A DNA stretch of 64,000 nucleotides from JADFNB01 sp036397455 (lineage in GTDB: Bacteria > Gemmatimonadota > Gemmatimonadetes > Gemmatimonadales > GWC2-71-9), in the NCBI GenBank assembly GCA_036397455.1, contig DASWIX010000076.1, positions 105,369-169,368 of the forward strand, given 5' to 3'. Under the pieces are notes generated by a model that was given only the letters and a program-made list of their open reading frames with translations, was not told the origin of the DNA and made no database searches. Below are positions 17,209 to 25,482 of the stretch, piece by piece. The translations under genes were made by a program, and so were the position numbers. How positions within the stretch are numbered: the stretch's first letter is position 1; each line of letters starts with the position of its first letter.

Positions 17209-18197
17209 GCTGGTATGGCCTCTTGGCTGTCGCGCTCGCAGCCTGTGCCCCAGACGGGAGCACCCCGTCTATGGACGAGGGATTCCTCGCTGGAGCCGGC
17301 GGTGCGAGAATCTTCTATCGCATCATCGGTACCGGTCCGGACACGCTCATCGCGGTTCACGGCGGGCCCGGCGCCGGCATGAACGCCTTTTTCCCGGACG
17401 TCGCGCCTATCGCAGCACGTCACACCATCATCTTCTACGACCAGCGGGGCGGGGGCCGTTCCGCATTGCCGGCCGATACGTCGCTCCTCGAGGCGCGATA
17501 CCACGTCGCGGACCTTGAGGCGGTGCGCCACCGGTTCGGGCTCGAACGCATGACGGTCATCGCCCACTCGTTCGGTGCGATCGTGGTGGCGACGTACGCC
17601 GAGTCCTACCCCGAACGCTTGGCGCGTCTCATTCTCCTCGACGCCGTGGGCCCACAGCGCGAGGCGGCTGCCGCCGTGGCGGTGTCCCCGTATGCGACCG
17701 CTGACAGTGCCACCCTTCGCCGATTCATCGGGGTCATGGAGATTCTCCTTACCGGGGCGGCTGCGGACCCGGTGGCGAGCTGCCAAGAATACGAGGCGAT
17801 CGGTCGAGAGATGGCGTTGGCACGTGGCGACACCGGCCGCTGGCAGGGAAGCAGCTGCGACATGTCGGCGGAGGCCGTGCACTACTATTACCGCTACACC
17901 GCGCGCATCGGACCCGCCTCCTTTGGCCAGTGGGATTTCACTTCCAGCCTTCGGGACGTGACCGCACCGGTTCTCATCATCTATGGCGATCGTGATACCG
18001 TGGGAATGGCGGCGCAACGGGCGTGGGCCGGCGCGTGGCCGCATGCCCGCCTGCTGCAGGTACCTGGCGTGGGAAAGGGAGCGCTTGCCGATCGGCCCGA
18101 CCTTGTGGTTTCGGCGATCGAGCAGTTCGTGAGCGGGCGGCGGGCTCAAGGTACGACCGGTTCGATGCCGCAATATGGGGGCGCTCTGGATCTGTGA
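17181..18197 (+). CDS. Lipoprotein alpha/beta hydrolase, proline-iminopeptidase-like
   Basis: 338 residues from TTG 17181, preferred over a TTG at 16989 because it gives a compact lipoprotein signal with lipobox LAAC. S33-type landmarks are VHGGPGAGMN (oxyanion loop), YDQRGGGRS and the nucleophile elbow AHSFGA, with Asp in YGDRDTVG. The region that should carry the catalytic His reads PGVGKGALADRP, where Lys stands in the His place. The enzyme may therefore be inactive or may use another residue. A predicted surface lipoprotein peptidase/esterase is the best description. The upstream leader holds the permuted inverted repeat. Confidence 0.75.
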   Translation: MTLSRHRSSGWYGLLAVALAACAPDGSTPSMDEGFLAGAGGARIFYRIIGTGPDTLIAVHGGPGAGMNAFFPDVAPIAARHTIIFYDQRGGGRSALPADTSLLEARYHVADLEAVRHRFGLERMTVIAHSFGAIVVATYAESYPERLARLILLDAVGPQREAAAAVAVSPYATADSATLRRFIGVMEILLTGAAADPVASCQEYEAIGREMALARGDTGRWQGSSCDMSAEAVHYYYRYTARIGPASFGQWDFTSSLRDVTAPVLIIYGDRDTVGMAAQRAWAGAWPHARLLQVPGVGKGALADRPDLVVSAIEQFVSGRRAQGTTGSMPQYGGALDL

Positions 18198-18205
18198 GGT
18201 GCGCA

Positions 18206-18428
18206 ACTCTGCAAAGACTGCGGGACGGCCGCCCTCGGCCTGCAGCGTCCGGGTCGCGAACCCGCGCCGCTCGAAGAGTCGCTGGATAGCCTGCGCGTTG
18301 CGCAAGATGGCGATGGAGTCGTTCACATCGTTGGGGTTCCGGACGAGCTCGACGAGTTCCGCGACCGCGGATGCCCGGCTTTGTGCGACATCGGTCATTT
18401 GAACGCTCAGTTGAGTGGAGAGCAGCAA
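18206..18428 (-). pseudogene. N-terminal remnant of M20-family metallopeptidase
   Basis: The translation from 18428 reads AVAELVELVRNPNDVNDSI and continues to GGRPAVFAEL, the typical beginning of secreted M20 peptidases, where the strand PAVYAEL precedes the first metal-binding segment. About 75 residues are recognisable before the frame runs into unrelated sequence antisense to the hydrolase end. The metal ligands and catalytic residues are absent. A hydrophobic stretch just upstream could be the old signal peptide. This is a truncated gene left by a deletion or insertion near 18200. Confidence 0.6.
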
Positions 18429-18436
18429 AGTGAGGA

Positions 18437-18604
18437 TCAGGTCTCGGCCTCGAGGTGCGCACCCAGTTCATTGAGGACCCTGATGCAGGTTTCGGCATCG
18501 TACAGTGTCGAGCGGAAGTTCACCACGCATCCGCGCAGCGCGACGCTGCCGCGGAGCGTCATCGCGCCAAGGAACATGCGCCCGTCGCGGTCATCAGAAG
18601 TGGT
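18437..18604 (-). pseudogene. C-terminal remnant of PLP-dependent decarboxylase-like gene
   Basis: The minus-strand frame ending in TGA at 18437 reads GAMTLRGSVALRGCVVNFRS followed by a short helix. This resembles the C-terminal domain of group II pyridoxal-phosphate decarboxylases, where LR-x-C-x-x-NFRT is common. Only about 55 residues remain and the PLP-lysine domain is gone. It touches the arginase-family stop on one side and the M20 remnant on the other, so three ex-operon pieces lie end to end. Confidence 0.55.
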
Positions 18605-19473
18605 CAGCATGGGATTGTGGCAGGGCCATCGGTGAGGATTGCGTCGATTGCTGCGAAGGCAGCCTTGCAGACCGTGTCGCGCGTGTCGTACTCGGGTGCG
18701 TATGAGGAGACGGCGGCTGCGCCGAGCGTCACGTGCGCGCGAATGGCGAGAATACTCGCCGTCAGCTGCTCGACGGACAGGCCATCGGGCACAGGCAAGG
18801 AGTTGGCCTGGCCAACCAGCATCGGATCGAGCACGTCCATGTCCAGGTGAAGGTAAGCGAGCGCGTTCGCGTCAGTCAGCTGCGCACGCGCCAGCGCCGT
18901 TGGCAGGCTGGCGGGGTCGTACGCGTTCGGCATGCTGGTGATCGCCGACCCCGCCAGGAACGTCGCCTCGGGGGGGTCGAGATCGCGAACGCCGAACAGG
19001 AAAGTTGCCTCGGTTTCCACGGGGTGATAGCCGGGAACGGTCGAACACAGTTGGTGCCAGCACTTGCCCAGCGCGGTCGCAAGCCCGGTGCCATCCGCGA
19101 AACCCGACGTCGTCGTATCGGGTGTATTGCAGTCCGCGTGCGCGTCGAACCAGAAAATGGCGCGGCGGGCAGGCGTGAGACCACTCAGCGTCCCGACCGC
19201 CGTGTTGCAATTGCCGCAGAGGACCACCGGGAACTGTCCCGCGCCGCGCACGGCGCGTACCGCAACAGCGACTTCGCGCATGAGGTCAAAGGCCGTCGCG
19301 ATCTCTGCTGGTGTCTGTGTCGGGTCGGGCTCGATGATGCGCACCGCCACGGTATGTCCTCGTGCCTCGAGATGGGCGGTAAGCCCGGCCCGCAGCAGGT
19401 GTTCGGGGCCGGCCCCACAGCGCCATCCGCGACGCGCGGTATCGTACGGAACAAGCAGAAGGACGATGTCCAC
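18604..19473 (-). CDS. Arginase/agmatinase-family protein
   Basis: 289 residues from GTG 19473, the first start that keeps only the arginase fold. Metal-site motifs are FDAHADCNTPD (DAHxD) and HLDMDVLDP (DxDxxDP). The first ligand motif, normally GGDHS, is CGNCNTAVG, as in a divergent subgroup of the superfamily. The protein is expected to hydrolyse a guanidino or related ureohydrolase substrate, but the precise one cannot be told. A long frame continues upstream through the insertion sequence antisense and is not coding. Remnants of two other genes follow immediately. Confidence 0.8.
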   Translation of the reverse strand: MDIVLLLVPYDTARRGWRCGAGPEHLLRAGLTAHLEARGHTVAVRIIEPDPTQTPAEIATAFDLMREVAVAVRAVRGAGQFPVVLCGNCNTAVGTLSGLTPARRAIFWFDAHADCNTPDTTTSGFADGTGLATALGKCWHQLCSTVPGYHPVETEATFLFGVRDLDPPEATFLAGSAITSMPNAYDPASLPTALARAQLTDANALAYLHLDMDVLDPMLVGQANSLPVPDGLSVEQLTASILAIRAHVTLGAAAVSSYAPEYDTRDTVCKAAFAAIDAILTDGPATIPC

Positions 19474-19705
19474 GAGTGGCCCGATCGGGTTGGGGGGAGT
19501 CGTAGGAATTCCTGTGCCCGTATGATTGAACCACGTGAAAGGTGGCCGCCGCGACCGCCCGTGGTCCGAGACGGATGACCGCGTGCATCCGTCCAACAGT
19601 GTTGGTTGAAGACCGTTTCGAACTGGCCCGCCGCGTCGCGCGTTGACGCTTGCCTCACAATACTCGTCCACCTCGGCTCCAACAAGGGACACGCCTTTAG
19701 GGAAG

Positions 19706-21005
19706 TTAGGGATTGTAACGAAATAAATGCTTGATATAGAGCGCGGGCGGATGTAGATTCGTGGTCCGTGGACATCAAGACACTGCGCCGGAAGTACCGT
19801 GCTGTGGCGCCGGGGTTGACGGAGCGATCGAGGCGCCTGTGGGCCGCGGCGGAGGCGGCGGCGCTGGGCCACGGGGGCATTGCCTTGGTAGAACGCGCGA
19901 CGGGCATCTCGCGGTCCACGATCAGCCGCGGGATGCGCGAAGTGGCGGTGGGGGCCCACGCGACGTTGCCGCCGGAGCGCACGCGTCGGGCGGGCGGCGG
20001 ACGCAAACGCGCGACCGAGCAAGACCCCACGCTGGTGGCCGATCTGGAGGCGTTGGTCGAGCCGACGACCTCGGGGGTGCCGGACTCGCCGCTGCGCTGG
20101 ACCTCGAAGAGCGTGCGGCACGTGGCGGACGAGCTGCAAGCCCTGGGGCACGCCGTGAGCCATCAGCTGGTGGCGAAGCTGCTGCGCACGGCGCGCTACA
20201 GTCTGCAGGCCAACCGCAAGACGCGCGAGGGGCCGCAGCACCCGGATCGGGACGGGCAGTTCCGCTACCTCACCGAGCGGGTGCGGCGCTCCCAGCGGCA
20301 GCACCAGCCGGTCATTTCCGTCGACACGAAGAAGAAGGAACTCGTCGGCAACGTCAAGAACGCGGGCCGGGAGTGGCGGCCGACGGGGCAGGCGGAGCCG
20401 GTGCGGGTACACGACTTCCTGATCCCGGCCCAGGGGAAGGCCATCCCGTACGGCGTCTACGACCTGAGCCGCGATGAGGGGTGGGTGAGTGTCGGGATCG
20501 ATCACGACACGGCCAGCTTCGCGGTGCGGGCGATCCGCCGCTGGTGGCGGGTGATGGGCCGGGCGGCATACCCCCGGGCGACCCGGCTCTTGATCACGGC
20601 CGACGCGGGCGGCAGCAACGGCCCCCGGATGCGCTTGTGGAAATGGGAGTTGCAGCAATTCGCCAACCGGACCGGGCTCACCATCACGGTGTGTCATTTC
20701 CCGCCCGGCACGAGCAAGTGGAACAAGATCGAGCACCGGCTGTTCTCGCACATCGCCATGCACTGGCGGGGCAAGCCGCTGGTGAGTCTGGCAGCCATCG
20801 TCAGCTTGATCGGCTCGACGAAAACCGCGGCGGGGCTCCGGGTGCGTTCCGAGCTCGATCGCGGCCGCTACCCCAAGGGCATGGCCCCCACCGACGAGCA
20901 GATGGCGCGCCTCAGGCTGCGCCCCCACGCGTTCCACGGCGACTGGAACTACACGATTCGGCCGAACCGACGACCGTGAAGTTTAATCATTTAGTTTTGC
21001 TTGGG
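19706..21005 (+). mobile_element. ISAzo13-type insertion sequence
   Basis: About 1.3 kb around one transposase gene. Outside the coding region both ends turn AT-rich in an otherwise GC-rich setting. The sequence near 19712-19735 and the reverse complement of about 20981-21002 share a weak imperfect match (AAATG-TT-A core), which I take as the terminal inverted repeats. Exact ends and a target duplication could not be fixed by eye. It separates the arginase gene from the TAP-type hydrolase. The 230 nt between 19474 and 19705 show no gene. Confidence 0.6.
19768..20979 (+). CDS. ISAzo13-family transposase
   Basis: 403 residues, GTG start. An N-terminal helix-turn-helix region (ERATGISRSTISRGMREV) precedes an RNase-H-like DDE core. 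Candidate catalytic residues are Asp in ISVDTKKKELVGN, Asp in LLITADAGGSNG and Glu in STKWNKIEHRLFS-type context (here TSKWNKIEHRLFSH). The C-terminus ends FHGDWNYTIRP, characteristic of the family. No frameshift or internal stop is visible, so the element may be active. Length matches intact members. Confidence 0.9.
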   Translation: MDIKTLRRKYRAVAPGLTERSRRLWAAAEAAALGHGGIALVERATGISRSTISRGMREVAVGAHATLPPERTRRAGGGRKRATEQDPTLVADLEALVEPTTSGVPDSPLRWTSKSVRHVADELQALGHAVSHQLVAKLLRTARYSLQANRKTREGPQHPDRDGQFRYLTERVRRSQRQHQPVISVDTKKKELVGNVKNAGREWRPTGQAEPVRVHDFLIPAQGKAIPYGVYDLSRDEGWVSVGIDHDTASFAVRAIRRWWRVMGRAAYPRATRLLITADAGGSNGPRMRLWKWELQQFANRTGLTITVCHFPPGTSKWNKIEHRLFSHIAMHWRGKPLVSLAAIVSLIGSTKTAAGLRVRSELDRGRYPKGMAPTDEQMARLRLRPHAFHGDWNYTIRPNRRP

Positions 21006-21147
21006 GGCGAGCCGCGAGAACCAAGGCTGAATCTAATCATGCCATTCACCGAACGGCAGAGCGGTTCACCGACGCTGGGAGGCGGAAAGGGAAACCCCGG
21101 CCCGCACACCAACGTAGTGGCAGTCCTACCTTCTGAAGAGGCTGAGA

Positions 21148-22686
21148 ATGGCGCAACGCCGACGCCCGTATCTGTCGGGTCGGTCCCTCCAGCTGCTCAC
21201 CGTGGCCATGATGGCGTGCGGCTGGGACGCCGGCCCGATCCGCGAAACCCGAGGGCCGTCGGTTACGCAGGGGCCCCTGACGCTGACACCCATCGTGTTC
21301 GCGGAAACCGAGTATTGGCTGATTCCCACGCCGCGGAAGCTGATCCCCGGACCGAGAACGATCGACGCTGAAGAGGGACGCCTGCGCGTTCCCGTGCGCC
21401 ACGGAGATGCAGGCCCCGATTCCATCGAGATTCACTTCGTGCGGTTTCGGAGCACCAGCGACAACCCCGGGCCACCCATCGTCTATCTGGCTGGGGGACC
21501 CGGGGGGGCCGGCACGCTCTCGGCGGCGGGTGACCGGTTCGACCTGTTCCAGGCATTGCGGGCCGCCGGTGACGTGATCGCGCTCGATCAGCGCGGCGTC
21601 TACCTCACGGATCCCTACCTTGTCTGTCCCGACAGTTGGAGTCACCCCCTCGATCAACCGACCACCGTGGCGAGCCTGCGGGAGGCAAGCGGGCCGTTTC
21701 TCGAAGCCTGCCACGCATATTGGTCAGACTCCCTCGACGTACTGGCCTTCAACACGCGCGAGAGTGCGGCTGACCTCGACGACCTGCGCGCGGCCCTCGG
21801 TGCCGAGCAGATGGTGCTGTGGGGCATCAGCTACGGTACGCACCTGGCGCTGGCGTATGTACGGCAGTTCCCGGACCGGGTGGCCGCAGCCATGCTCGCG
21901 GGTGTCGAAGGACCCGATCACACCTACAAGCTTCCCGCGAATCTCGACCGTGTGCTTCTTCGGGTGGATAGCGCTATGCAGGCCGATCCCCGGCTGCGCG
22001 CGGTCGTCCCCGACTTTCTCGGCGAGCTGCGGACCTTGCTCGCCCGGCTCGAGGCCGAACCCGCGCGCCTGCCGTTCGTCGATCCGGACACGGGGGACAG
22101 CCTCATCGTGGTGCTCGGGGCCGATGAACTGCGTCGCGGGGTCTTCGGCGAGCTGGGCGAGCGCGACGATATCGTCCGGTTTCCGTCACGTATCATCCCG
22201 ATTCTCCGGGGAGACATGTCGGCGATCGTCACGCCGGTGGCCCGGTCGCGGCGCGGCGTCCGCGAGCTGGCGATGACCGTAGCCATGGACTGCAGTTCCG
22301 GCGCTTCCGCCGAGCGGCTCGCGCTCATCGAGGCCCAAGCGACGACGGCTATCCTGGGCGATGCGGGCAACATGGGCCTCAGGGCAAGCTGCGCTCATTG
22401 GCCGGCCGAAGATCTCGGGGATGCGTACCGGAGCCCCGTCGTGTCGAATGTGCCGGTGTTGTTCATCAGCGGATCACTGGATATCAAGACGCCTCCCAGC
22501 AACGCGGACGAGGTGCGACAAGGGTTTCCCAACAGCCATCATCTCATCATTGATGGTGGCTCGCACGACGACGATCTGTTCCTCTCATCGCCGGTGATCC
22601 TGGAAACCATGCTGGCGTTTCTGCGTGGCGTGTCCGGACTGCCGGAGCGGGTAACGCTGCCGCCGATTCGGTTCAAGCGCCCGTGA
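21148..22686 (+). CDS. TAP-type alpha/beta hydrolase (secreted aminopeptidase-like)
   Basis: 512 residues with an N-terminal export signal; MMAC near residue 24 is only a weak lipobox. It matches the tripeptidyl-aminopeptidase group of peptidase S33: AGGPGGAGT oxyanion loop, ALDQRGVYLTDP, nucleophile elbow WGISYGTHLAL, the acid in SGSLDIKTP and the His in DGGSHDDDL. The complete triad contrasts with the degenerate hydrolase at 17.2-18.2 kb. A central helical cap (about 260-400) fits the TAP fold. It would hydrolyse short peptides outside the cytoplasm. It stands alone downstream of the insertion sequence. Confidence 0.85.
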   Translation: MAQRRRPYLSGRSLQLLTVAMMACGWDAGPIRETRGPSVTQGPLTLTPIVFAETEYWLIPTPRKLIPGPRTIDAEEGRLRVPVRHGDAGPDSIEIHFVRFRSTSDNPGPPIVYLAGGPGGAGTLSAAGDRFDLFQALRAAGDVIALDQRGVYLTDPYLVCPDSWSHPLDQPTTVASLREASGPFLEACHAYWSDSLDVLAFNTRESAADLDDLRAALGAEQMVLWGISYGTHLALAYVRQFPDRVAAAMLAGVEGPDHTYKLPANLDRVLLRVDSAMQADPRLRAVVPDFLGELRTLLARLEAEPARLPFVDPDTGDSLIVVLGADELRRGVFGELGERDDIVRFPSRIIPILRGDMSAIVTPVARSRRGVRELAMTVAMDCSSGASAERLALIEAQATTAILGDAGNMGLRASCAHWPAEDLGDAYRSPVVSNVPVLFISGSLDIKTPPSNADEVRQGFPNSHHLIIDGGSHDDDLFLSSPVILETMLAFLRGVSGLPERVTLPPIRFKRP

Positions 22687-23037
22687 GTGGCCTACGCGGC
22701 CTATATGGAACTCGGATTTCTCGCCCCCGTTGCAATGAGCGCAGGAATGGGCTGTTCTGTACCCGAAGTTTCGATCGGCTGCCACCGGCGCCAGCTCGTT
22801 CTCATCGGCGCAGCGGCAGATAGACAAATCCGAGCCCGGCGAAGCCGGCCGACACAACGCGGGTTTCGACGGCCGACGCCGCCTATAAACCCTACGGCAA
22901 TCGGGTTCAATACGTGACTGGTGTCGTGGGCGTAGGATGTGTCATACGACACGCCACACTGCATCCGGACGGTCTCGATCGCCCTCCCGAGAACCGCCGA
23001 GCGCTAGCGTTCCACTCGCCAAACCACAGGAGGCATG
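22687..23037. other. Non-coding stretch, no gene seen
   Basis: About 350 nt between the TAP-type hydrolase and the VOC gene. No frame has protein-like composition. A small hairpin (GTGTC / GACAC) sits near 22937-22950. A strong AGGAGG at 23028-23033 serves the VOC gene. Otherwise nothing recognisable. Confidence 0.5.
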
Positions 23038-23517
23038 ATGGCCAGGCGCACCCTTCACGGCGCGATCCAGCTTGTCTGCTCGCTCGCCTTGGTACAAGGA
23101 GCATCCGCGCAGGCGCCCCCGCGCGCCGTGGTGCCCACAATCGACCTTCCGCAGTACTTCGCCGTGCTCGTGACGGATGCCGACCTATCGGCGGAATGGT
23201 ACCGAATCGCCTTTGGCCTGCGCGAGCTCGACCGTTCGGCTGCGGAGAACGGATCGTGGCAGATCGTGAACCTGACCAACGACCGCCTGGTAATCGAGAT
23301 CATTCGCGATGACCGGGCGCTGAGCACGGCTCGCGCGCGAGGCTTCGTCAAGGTGGGATTCCACGTTCCAGACGTGGAGGCAATTGCGGACGTCGTTGGC
23401 CGGACGACGGGGGAGCGACCGCGGGTGCTGGAGTTCGCTCGCCATGGCGTCCGCTCCATTCAGATACGAGACCCCGATGGCAACATCATTCAGCTCTTCT
23501 CGCGACTCGGTCGGTAG
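23038..23517 (+). CDS. Secreted VOC-fold protein (glyoxalase-like)
   Basis: 159 residues. ATG codons at 23035 and 23038 both occur; the AGGAGG at 23028-23033 is better spaced for 23038. A signal peptide ends at ASAQA. The remainder is one VOC domain: QYFAVLVTDADLSAEWYRIA, FVKVGFHVPDVEAIADVV and the closing IQIRDPDGNIIQLF. The ligand positions are not those of a classical glyoxalase I, where Gln/His/Glu ligate the metal, so the activity is open. Export of a VOC protein is less common and suggests an envelope role or binding function. Confidence 0.8.
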   Translation: MARRTLHGAIQLVCSLALVQGASAQAPPRAVVPTIDLPQYFAVLVTDADLSAEWYRIAFGLRELDRSAAENGSWQIVNLTNDRLVIEIIRDDRALSTARARGFVKVGFHVPDVEAIADVVGRTTGERPRVLEFARHGVRSIQIRDPDGNIIQLFSRLGR

Positions 23518-23659
23518 CGAGCGCTATCGATGATGATGAACAACAGTGGATTTGTGCGCCCTTACTTCACCGCCCGGGGGGCGTGGCCGTTACAGTTCGT
23601 CGACCGGGCACGCGCGATTGCGTGCGTCCGCCGACGTGTAAGAGTGCCAGGAGTGTGAC

Positions 23660-24430
23660 ATGGCTCAGCAGATACTGAGTGTTGGTCGACGCGGGATATG
23701 GATCGGCGGAGCTATTGGCGGCGTATTGCTGTGGCGTATCGCCGCGTATGCGTCACCGAGTTCTTTCATTGCTATCCCCGAGGGCTTGCATTTGCCACAT
23801 GCGCTGCTCGGGATACTGTTTCTCGCGGCCGGCGCGTGGGCATGGTGGCGTCGGCCGAATCAATGGACGCAGCTATTCCTGATTACGGGGATCGCGTTCG
23901 GCATTCACTGGGGGGGAGCCGTCGGCATCACAAACCCGGCCATCGAAATGAGCGTCTTTTGGGTATACCTCGCGTTGTCGGCGCTCGGCGATTCGGCCCT
24001 GCTGCACCTCGCTCTCATATATCCGCATGGCAGACCCCTATCGCGAAGTTGGCGCAACGTCCTGTACTTGCCGGCACTGGCCGCAGTGATGCTGGCGCCC
24101 GTGGCGATCTTTGTTCCGCAGAATGCCCTGAGGGTTGCCATCGGTACCATGTTGCTGATTGCGCCCCTGCTGTCACTTGCCGCAGGAGTAGTATTTACCG
24201 TTCGACTGTTCATCGCGGATGCCGCGACGCGTCGGGCGGCGCGCCTTCCGCTGATCGTCGCGGGACTGTGGGCTGGCGGCATTACTGCGCACTTGGGCGC
24301 CGCGAACCTGCTGCCCGGTGTGCCGGAGGCCTGGAATCTCGCCCTCGCTCTGCTGCCGATTACATTCGCTATTGCATTGACTCACCAGTCTTCCGCGCAT
24401 CCAGGAGATCACGAACATGCAGGTAGGTGA
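23660..24430 (+). CDS. Polytopic membrane protein, unknown function
   Basis: 256 residues with about seven or eight hydrophobic segments and few charges between them (GGVLLWRIAAYA, LLGILFLAAGAWAWW, LFLITGIAFGIHWGG, and so on). AGGAG about 7 nt before the ATG supports the start. The layout resembles the membrane sensor half of some signal-transduction proteins, but no kinase, cyclase or other output domain follows. I recognise no family. It is separate from its neighbours and its codon use is slightly less GC-rich than the housekeeping genes. Confidence 0.6.
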   Translation: MAQQILSVGRRGIWIGGAIGGVLLWRIAAYASPSSFIAIPEGLHLPHALLGILFLAAGAWAWWRRPNQWTQLFLITGIAFGIHWGGAVGITNPAIEMSVFWVYLALSALGDSALLHLALIYPHGRPLSRSWRNVLYLPALAAVMLAPVAIFVPQNALRVAIGTMLLIAPLLSLAAGVVFTVRLFIADAATRRAARLPLIVAGLWAGGITAHLGAANLLPGVPEAWNLALALLPITFAIALTHQSSAHPGDHEHAGR

Positions 24431-24483
24431 GGCCACCAACCACGCTAGGCCGATCATCGCACGGCGCCGCGGGGGGCCCTAGT

Positions 24484-24533
24484 CGCTTCATCCGGGTGAG
24501 CCGCGCGGCGGCTTCACGCCGCCGATCATCGCG
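24484..24533 (+). repeat. Dispersed hairpin repeat, copy 1
   Basis: A 50-nt block that recurs at 30559-30608 with the last 29 nt identical. It contains the hairpin GGCGGC-TTCAC-GCCGCC. It lies in the 284-nt gap between the membrane protein and the DoxX-like gene, which contains no other feature I can support. Confidence 0.8.
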
Positions 24534-24714
24534 GAGCATCGGCTCGCCGCCAACCTCCCTATCGGACGCCGCCAACCATCGCAGGAGGGCGACTGGACAG
24601 GAGGAACCGACCTTCAGGGGCGCGCCGATTGAGAATTCCTCAGCGGACACTGCGACCTCGAGAACCTCCTATCCGAGATGACGGCGCTGCGGGAGCAGGT
24701 CACCACGCTTCACG

Positions 24715-25449
24715 TCAAGATTGACTCGCAGAACGCCATGCTGAACGATCGGCTGCCATGAGCACCGCCAGCGTCAACGGCGCGGCGTAACTCCCCGCCC
24801 GTTCGACGAACTCCCAGATCGGATCGCCCACCGCGAGGAAGAGCGACTCGGTCGCCAGTTTCCAAAGCACCACGAAGACGAGCAGGGACACGGAAGGCCG
24901 TACGGCGACCACCGCCGCGAGCGCGAGTTCGAACCAGCCCACCCAAGCGGTCGTCACCGCTGGCAACCCCACCACCGCATAGTGCACCGTGAGCATCTCT
25001 TTCGCCGTGAACGCGCCGAGCGCGCCGTGCCCCACCAGCAACACTACGGTGGTCCACTTGAGCACCTGGGCGACCTCGAGGCGGCGCAACGGCCGCCACG
25101 TGGGCCACGGGTAGTACAAGAGGTAGGCGAGTGGCACGCCGTAGTTCCCCGCCCGTTCCAATGTCTCCCACACCGGCTCACCGGCCAGCGGTCGTAGCAC
25201 GGCAGTCCACGCGCCCCACACCACCATGTAGGCCAACGCGAGCGGCTGGGGAGCCGCCAACACCACGAGCCCGGCCACGACATCCACCGCCCCGATCACC
25301 GGCATGAGTTTCCATGCCCACGTTTCGGGAATGCCGGCCACCGCGAAGTACGGCAGCCAGGCAGCCTTGGTGATGAATCCGAACGCGCCGTGCCCAATAA
25401 AGCACAGGCCGGCGCCCATCCGGAGAATGGTTGGTGGCGTGATCCTCAT
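24715..25449 (-). CDS. DoxX-like membrane protein with internal duplication
   Basis: 244 residues, eight hydrophobic segments. Two halves are visibly related: GHGAFG (about residue 20) / GHGALG (about 140), then a YFAVAGIP / HYAVVGLP strand, and GEPVWETLERAGNYGVPL / GDPIWEFVERAGSYAAPL at the ends. Each half has the four-helix layout of DoxX/DoxD-type proteins. The family is linked to redox or quinone-associated functions in the membrane, but no specific reaction can be assigned. It lies just downstream of the LytTR regulator operon, on the same strand. Confidence 0.65.
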   Translation of the reverse strand: MRITPPTILRMGAGLCFIGHGAFGFITKAAWLPYFAVAGIPETWAWKLMPVIGAVDVVAGLVVLAAPQPLALAYMVVWGAWTAVLRPLAGEPVWETLERAGNYGVPLAYLLYYPWPTWRPLRRLEVAQVLKWTTVVLLVGHGALGAFTAKEMLTVHYAVVGLPAVTTAWVGWFELALAAVVAVRPSVSLLVFVVLWKLATESLFLAVGDPIWEFVERAGSYAAPLTLAVLMAADRSAWRSASQS

Positions 25450-25482
25450 GGCGCGGAAGGTACCACGCGCCCGCAGAGTGAT

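Noticed and set aside
24678..24761. 27-codon coiled-coil-like ORF (MTALREQVTTLHVKIDSQNA)
   Set aside because: Too short, overlaps the end of the DoxX-like gene antisense, and has no supporting context.
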